NCBI GenBank assembly: GCA_029935135.1
Contig: JAOZKX010000082.1
Location: forward strand, 1-7,763
Direction: 5' to 3'
Origin: Desulfocapsa sp.
GTDB lineage: Bacteria; Desulfobacterota; Desulfobulbia; Desulfobulbales; Desulfocapsaceae
Length of the DNA stretch: 7,763 nucleotides
A model generated the notes under the pieces. That model did not search any database and was not told where the DNA came from. It saw only the letters and a list, made by a program, of their open reading frames with translations. Each line of letters opens with the position of its first letter. The first letter of the stretch is position 1. Shown here piece by piece: positions 6,311 to 7,763 of the stretch. Position numbers and translations under genes: made by a program.

Positions 6311-7209
6311 CTAACCGATAGACTGGAGTTTGGAGTTTCTTTCCTGGTTAAATGCTGTAAGTAAAAAAGTACTGCTGACAGAGAAGTTCATCTGTACTTT
6401 TTCCACCTTATATTCACTCAACATGTCACCATGCCATAGTCTGAAATTATCACTTTCCAGCTCTTCGGGTATGCCTGAATTCAGGGGGAACAAATCTGTT
6501 GTCACTTCTCGCCATGCCGCCACCCCATCCATTACCAAAATCTCGGTGCATGAACCGAGTACACCAAGGTTTCCTGCCAGGGAAATTGCACACAACTCAA
6601 GATAACGCGATGATTATTGAGATTGGATGTCGGTGATGAGGATTTTCCAGAGTAAATCTGTTCTATATTCATCGACCAAAGCCATCAATACTTGTTTGCT
6701 ATCCTCGGCTGAATTAAGGGCCTTATACATAATCAGTATTTCATCATCCTCACCTGCTATACCAAGGCGTATCTGTGCGCACAATGCATGCTGCTGACAG
6801 CTGCTGCACGAATTCTCCCTGGATGATGCAATATACTGTCTTTCAGTGAGAGCCCCGCTTGTTTGTCACCCAGAAATCCCAGTGCATTAATCGCCTCAGC
6901 TTGAAAAGGACTGTCAGCATCTGATGCTTCTTCCAGTACAAGCTCAAAGCTTTCTTGCCGGGGAACTGCTCTAAGGGATCGGTATGCTGCACTCCTTTCA
7001 TAGGGATCAGCACTTTTCAATGACTGAGCGTGTAATTCCTGTTGAATCAGCGTATTTCCTGTCAAAATCCGTTCATAGGTTTGCACTCTACGACTTTGTC
7101 CGACAGGTATGCGCCTTCCCAATCGTTTGGCTCGCAGGAGTGCCAGTACATTCCCTGGTGCCATATTTGCAAAGTCCTGCCACCAGTGAATTTCTTTATC
7201 ACTTTTCAT
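6311..7209 (-). pseudogene. HEAT-repeat protein gene broken by frameshift and nonsense codon
   Basis: Reading leftward from ATG at 7209, 150 codons are open to TAG at 6757. They include HEAT/PBS-lyase-like helical repeats, for example DPYERSAAYRSLRAV, QAEAINALGFLGD and GRIRAAAVSSMHC. Near 6757-6790 the coherent reading passes to the -1 frame (AQIRLGIAGEDDEILIMYKA onward), which runs 54 codons to TAA at 6614-6616. The same frame then continues as SSRYLELCAISLAGNLG for 100 codons to TAG at 6311. The whole span is 899 nt, one short of 300 codons, consistent with a single-base deletion plus one nonsense change in an ancestral protein of about 299 residues. HEAT repeats are protein-interaction scaffolds; the original role is unknown. 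Alternatives are a shorter intact 150-residue gene, a sequencing error at the shift, or two genes instead of one. Confidence 0.55.
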
Positions 7210-7404
7210 TTAGAAACTCAGGCCTGATGAGAGCAGCAATATCGCTGTAAAAACCATAAAAATACTGGTGTATTGATGGCCAAAGCTCAGTGAATCCAAT
7301 GTTACATGTTGTAGGTAAACTACCAGTACAACACCTATCGCTGCTCCCGTTGCTGTACCTAACCCAACTTTGTGGCGTCAAACAAACAACTCAGGCAATT
7401 TCAT
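7210..7404 (-). pseudogene. Small two-TM membrane protein frame interrupted by TGA
   Basis: From ATG at 7404 the frame reads MKLPELFV, then TGA at 7378-7380, then continues RHKVGLGTATG to TAA at 7210-7212. After the TGA come two hydrophobic stretches typical of membrane helices: VGLGTATGAAIGVVLVVYLQ, and TSIFMVFTAILLLSSGLSF at the end. The stop is immediately followed by the ATG of the HEAT-repeat gene, the tight spacing of a real operon. No start codon with a ribosome site is seen between the TGA and the first helix, so the gene is probably inactivated. A short peptide, or a chance hydrophobic frame, cannot be excluded. I do not recognise a family. Confidence 0.4.
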
Positions 7405-7491
7405 TAGGTTACCGTGTTTCTGGCTGTCGTTATGGCACTACATTTATCGTTTTGTTTCATAATTAGCGTGAAAAATATTTCAATCGAAGTT

Positions 7492-7511
7492 AAATGAATA
7501 GTGGTTCATTT
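7492..7511. repeat. Perfect 7-bp inverted repeat, possible operator
   Basis: AAATGAA and TTCATTT form a perfect dyad around the 6-nt spacer TAGTGG. It lies 20 nt upstream of the candidate -35 box of the CGGC gene and in otherwise gene-free DNA. Its size and position fit a dimeric regulator site, but it has no T-run to suggest a terminator. Confidence 0.35.
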
Positions 7512-7530
7512 GTAAAAGGTAGTCAGAACT

Positions 7531-7561
7531 TTTACACAATATGAATTAGTTCAGATATGAT
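7531..7561 (+). promoter_or_regulatory. Candidate promoter of the CGGC-domain gene
   Basis: TTTACA at 7531-7536 (five of six to TTGACA) and TATGAT at 7556-7561 (five of six to TATAAT) are separated by a long 19-nt spacer. Transcription would start near 7568, just ahead of the foldable leader at 7571. Confidence 0.35.
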
Positions 7562-7570
7562 TTTGTGCCG

Positions 7571-7623
7571 AGCTTAGCAAGGAGGCAAAACAAAGGTTAC
7601 GCCTTTCCAACAAGCTATTTTTT
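7571..7623 (+). ncRNA. Foldable 5' leader with terminator-like end, upstream of CGGC-domain gene
   Basis: AGCTT (7571-7575) can pair with AAGCT (7612-7616), immediately followed by a T-run (ATTTTTT). Inside this outer stem two mutually exclusive hairpins are possible: AAAGG-TTACG-CCTTT at 7592-7606, or GGAGGC (7581-7586) with GCCTTTCC (7601-7608) with a small bulge. The layout resembles an attenuator or small regulatory leader. No riboswitch class I know fits, and the stems are short. The rest of the 7405-7645 gap is AT-rich with no gene seen. Confidence 0.3.
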
Positions 7624-7645
7624 CTTAAAAAGAAGAGCCAATAAG

Positions 7646-7763
7646 ATGAAAAGAGTTAGCATAATTATCTGTAATCGATATCATACTTGCGCAGGTGGAA
7701 AGTGTTTGCGATCTTTACGAAATCGTGAAGGAGCCTTTTCCCTGTATAAGGGAGAAGAAGTCG
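7646..7763 (+). CDS. CGGC-domain protein (partial, N-terminus only)
   Basis: The first 39 residues are present before the right edge cuts the gene. MKRVSIIICNRYHTCAGGKC followed by LRSLRNREGAFSLY matches the N-terminus of the CGGC-domain family (Pfam PF08821), as I recall it. In this family the start reads roughly C-x-R-Y-x-x-C-x-G-G-K-C and a CGGC motif follows further on. C9, C15 and C20 are present; the CGGC motif itself would lie outside the window. The family is a small cysteine-rich, probably metal-binding protein of anaerobes with no proven function. An AGAAGAG stretch about 9 nt upstream may serve as the ribosome site. Confidence 0.8.
   Translation, partial: MKRVSIIICNRYHTCAGGKCLRSLRNREGAFSLYKGEEV

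Noticed and set aside
6541..6560. CTCGG...CCGAG inverted repeat
   Set aside because: It lies within the decayed coding sequence, is short, and has no T-run, so a chance palindrome is more likely.
7378..7380. TGA as a selenocysteine codon
   Set aside because: The codon sits in a region with two other apparent lesions, in a hydrophobic protein with no redox motif, and no SECIS-like hairpin was evident.
7561..7645. Known c-di-GMP (GEMM) or other riboswitch in the CGGC leader
   Set aside because: The leader lacks the conserved GEMM core and other known aptamer signatures I could recall, so it is reported only as an unassigned foldable leader.
1..7763. CRISPR array, tRNA, rRNA or insertion sequence
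   Set aside because: I saw no spaced direct repeats, no tRNA-like TTCRA arms with an acceptor stem, and no transposase motifs on either strand.

Overview
The window looks like a chromosomal segment of an anaerobic Gram-negative bacterium. My best guess is the Desulfobacterota (sulfate or sulfur metabolisers). This is inferred from gene content only: an acetylene-hydratase-like tungsten/molybdenum pterin enzyme, a CGGC-domain protein, and a cytoplasmic PilZ/cNMP-gated Ser/Thr kinase. No rRNA, tRNA, CRISPR array or insertion sequence was seen.

Layout. (1) Positions 1-2747, minus strand: a two-gene unit read right to left. A SAM methyltransferase with an N-terminal zinc-ribbon (Trm112-like) segment is followed 33 nt later by a molybdopterin oxidoreductase whose C-terminus runs off the left edge. 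A TATAAT box upstream supports the shorter methyltransferase start. (2) Positions 2910-5397, plus strand: a signalling pair. The first gene is a 585-residue soluble protein that joins a PilZ-type domain, a cyclic-nucleotide-binding domain and a eukaryotic-type Ser/Thr kinase. The second is a compact PP2C phosphatase, so writer and eraser are side by side. (3) Positions 5398-5771: an AT-rich gap ending in a promoter. (4) Positions 5772-6298, plus strand: a DinJ-YafQ type II toxin-antitoxin pair, with the toxin starting at an overlapping TTG. (5) Positions 6311-7404, minus strand: decayed sequence. A HEAT-repeat gene is broken by a frameshift and an in-frame TAA, and a small two-TM frame upstream of it is interrupted by TGA. 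(6) Positions 7405-7763, plus strand: a gene-free leader with a perfect inverted repeat, a candidate promoter and a foldable RNA segment, leading into a CGGC-domain gene cut by the right edge.

The most notable system is the kinase/phosphatase pair. One polypeptide carries motifs for sensing two different cyclic nucleotides (PilZ RxxxR plus NxSxxG; a cNMP phosphate-binding cassette) ahead of a complete kinase that is non-RD (HQD instead of HRD). That suggests phosphorylation gated by c-di-GMP and/or a cyclic mononucleotide and reversed by the adjacent PP2C enzyme. The fusion and its motifs are read directly from the sequence; ligand binding and integration are inference.
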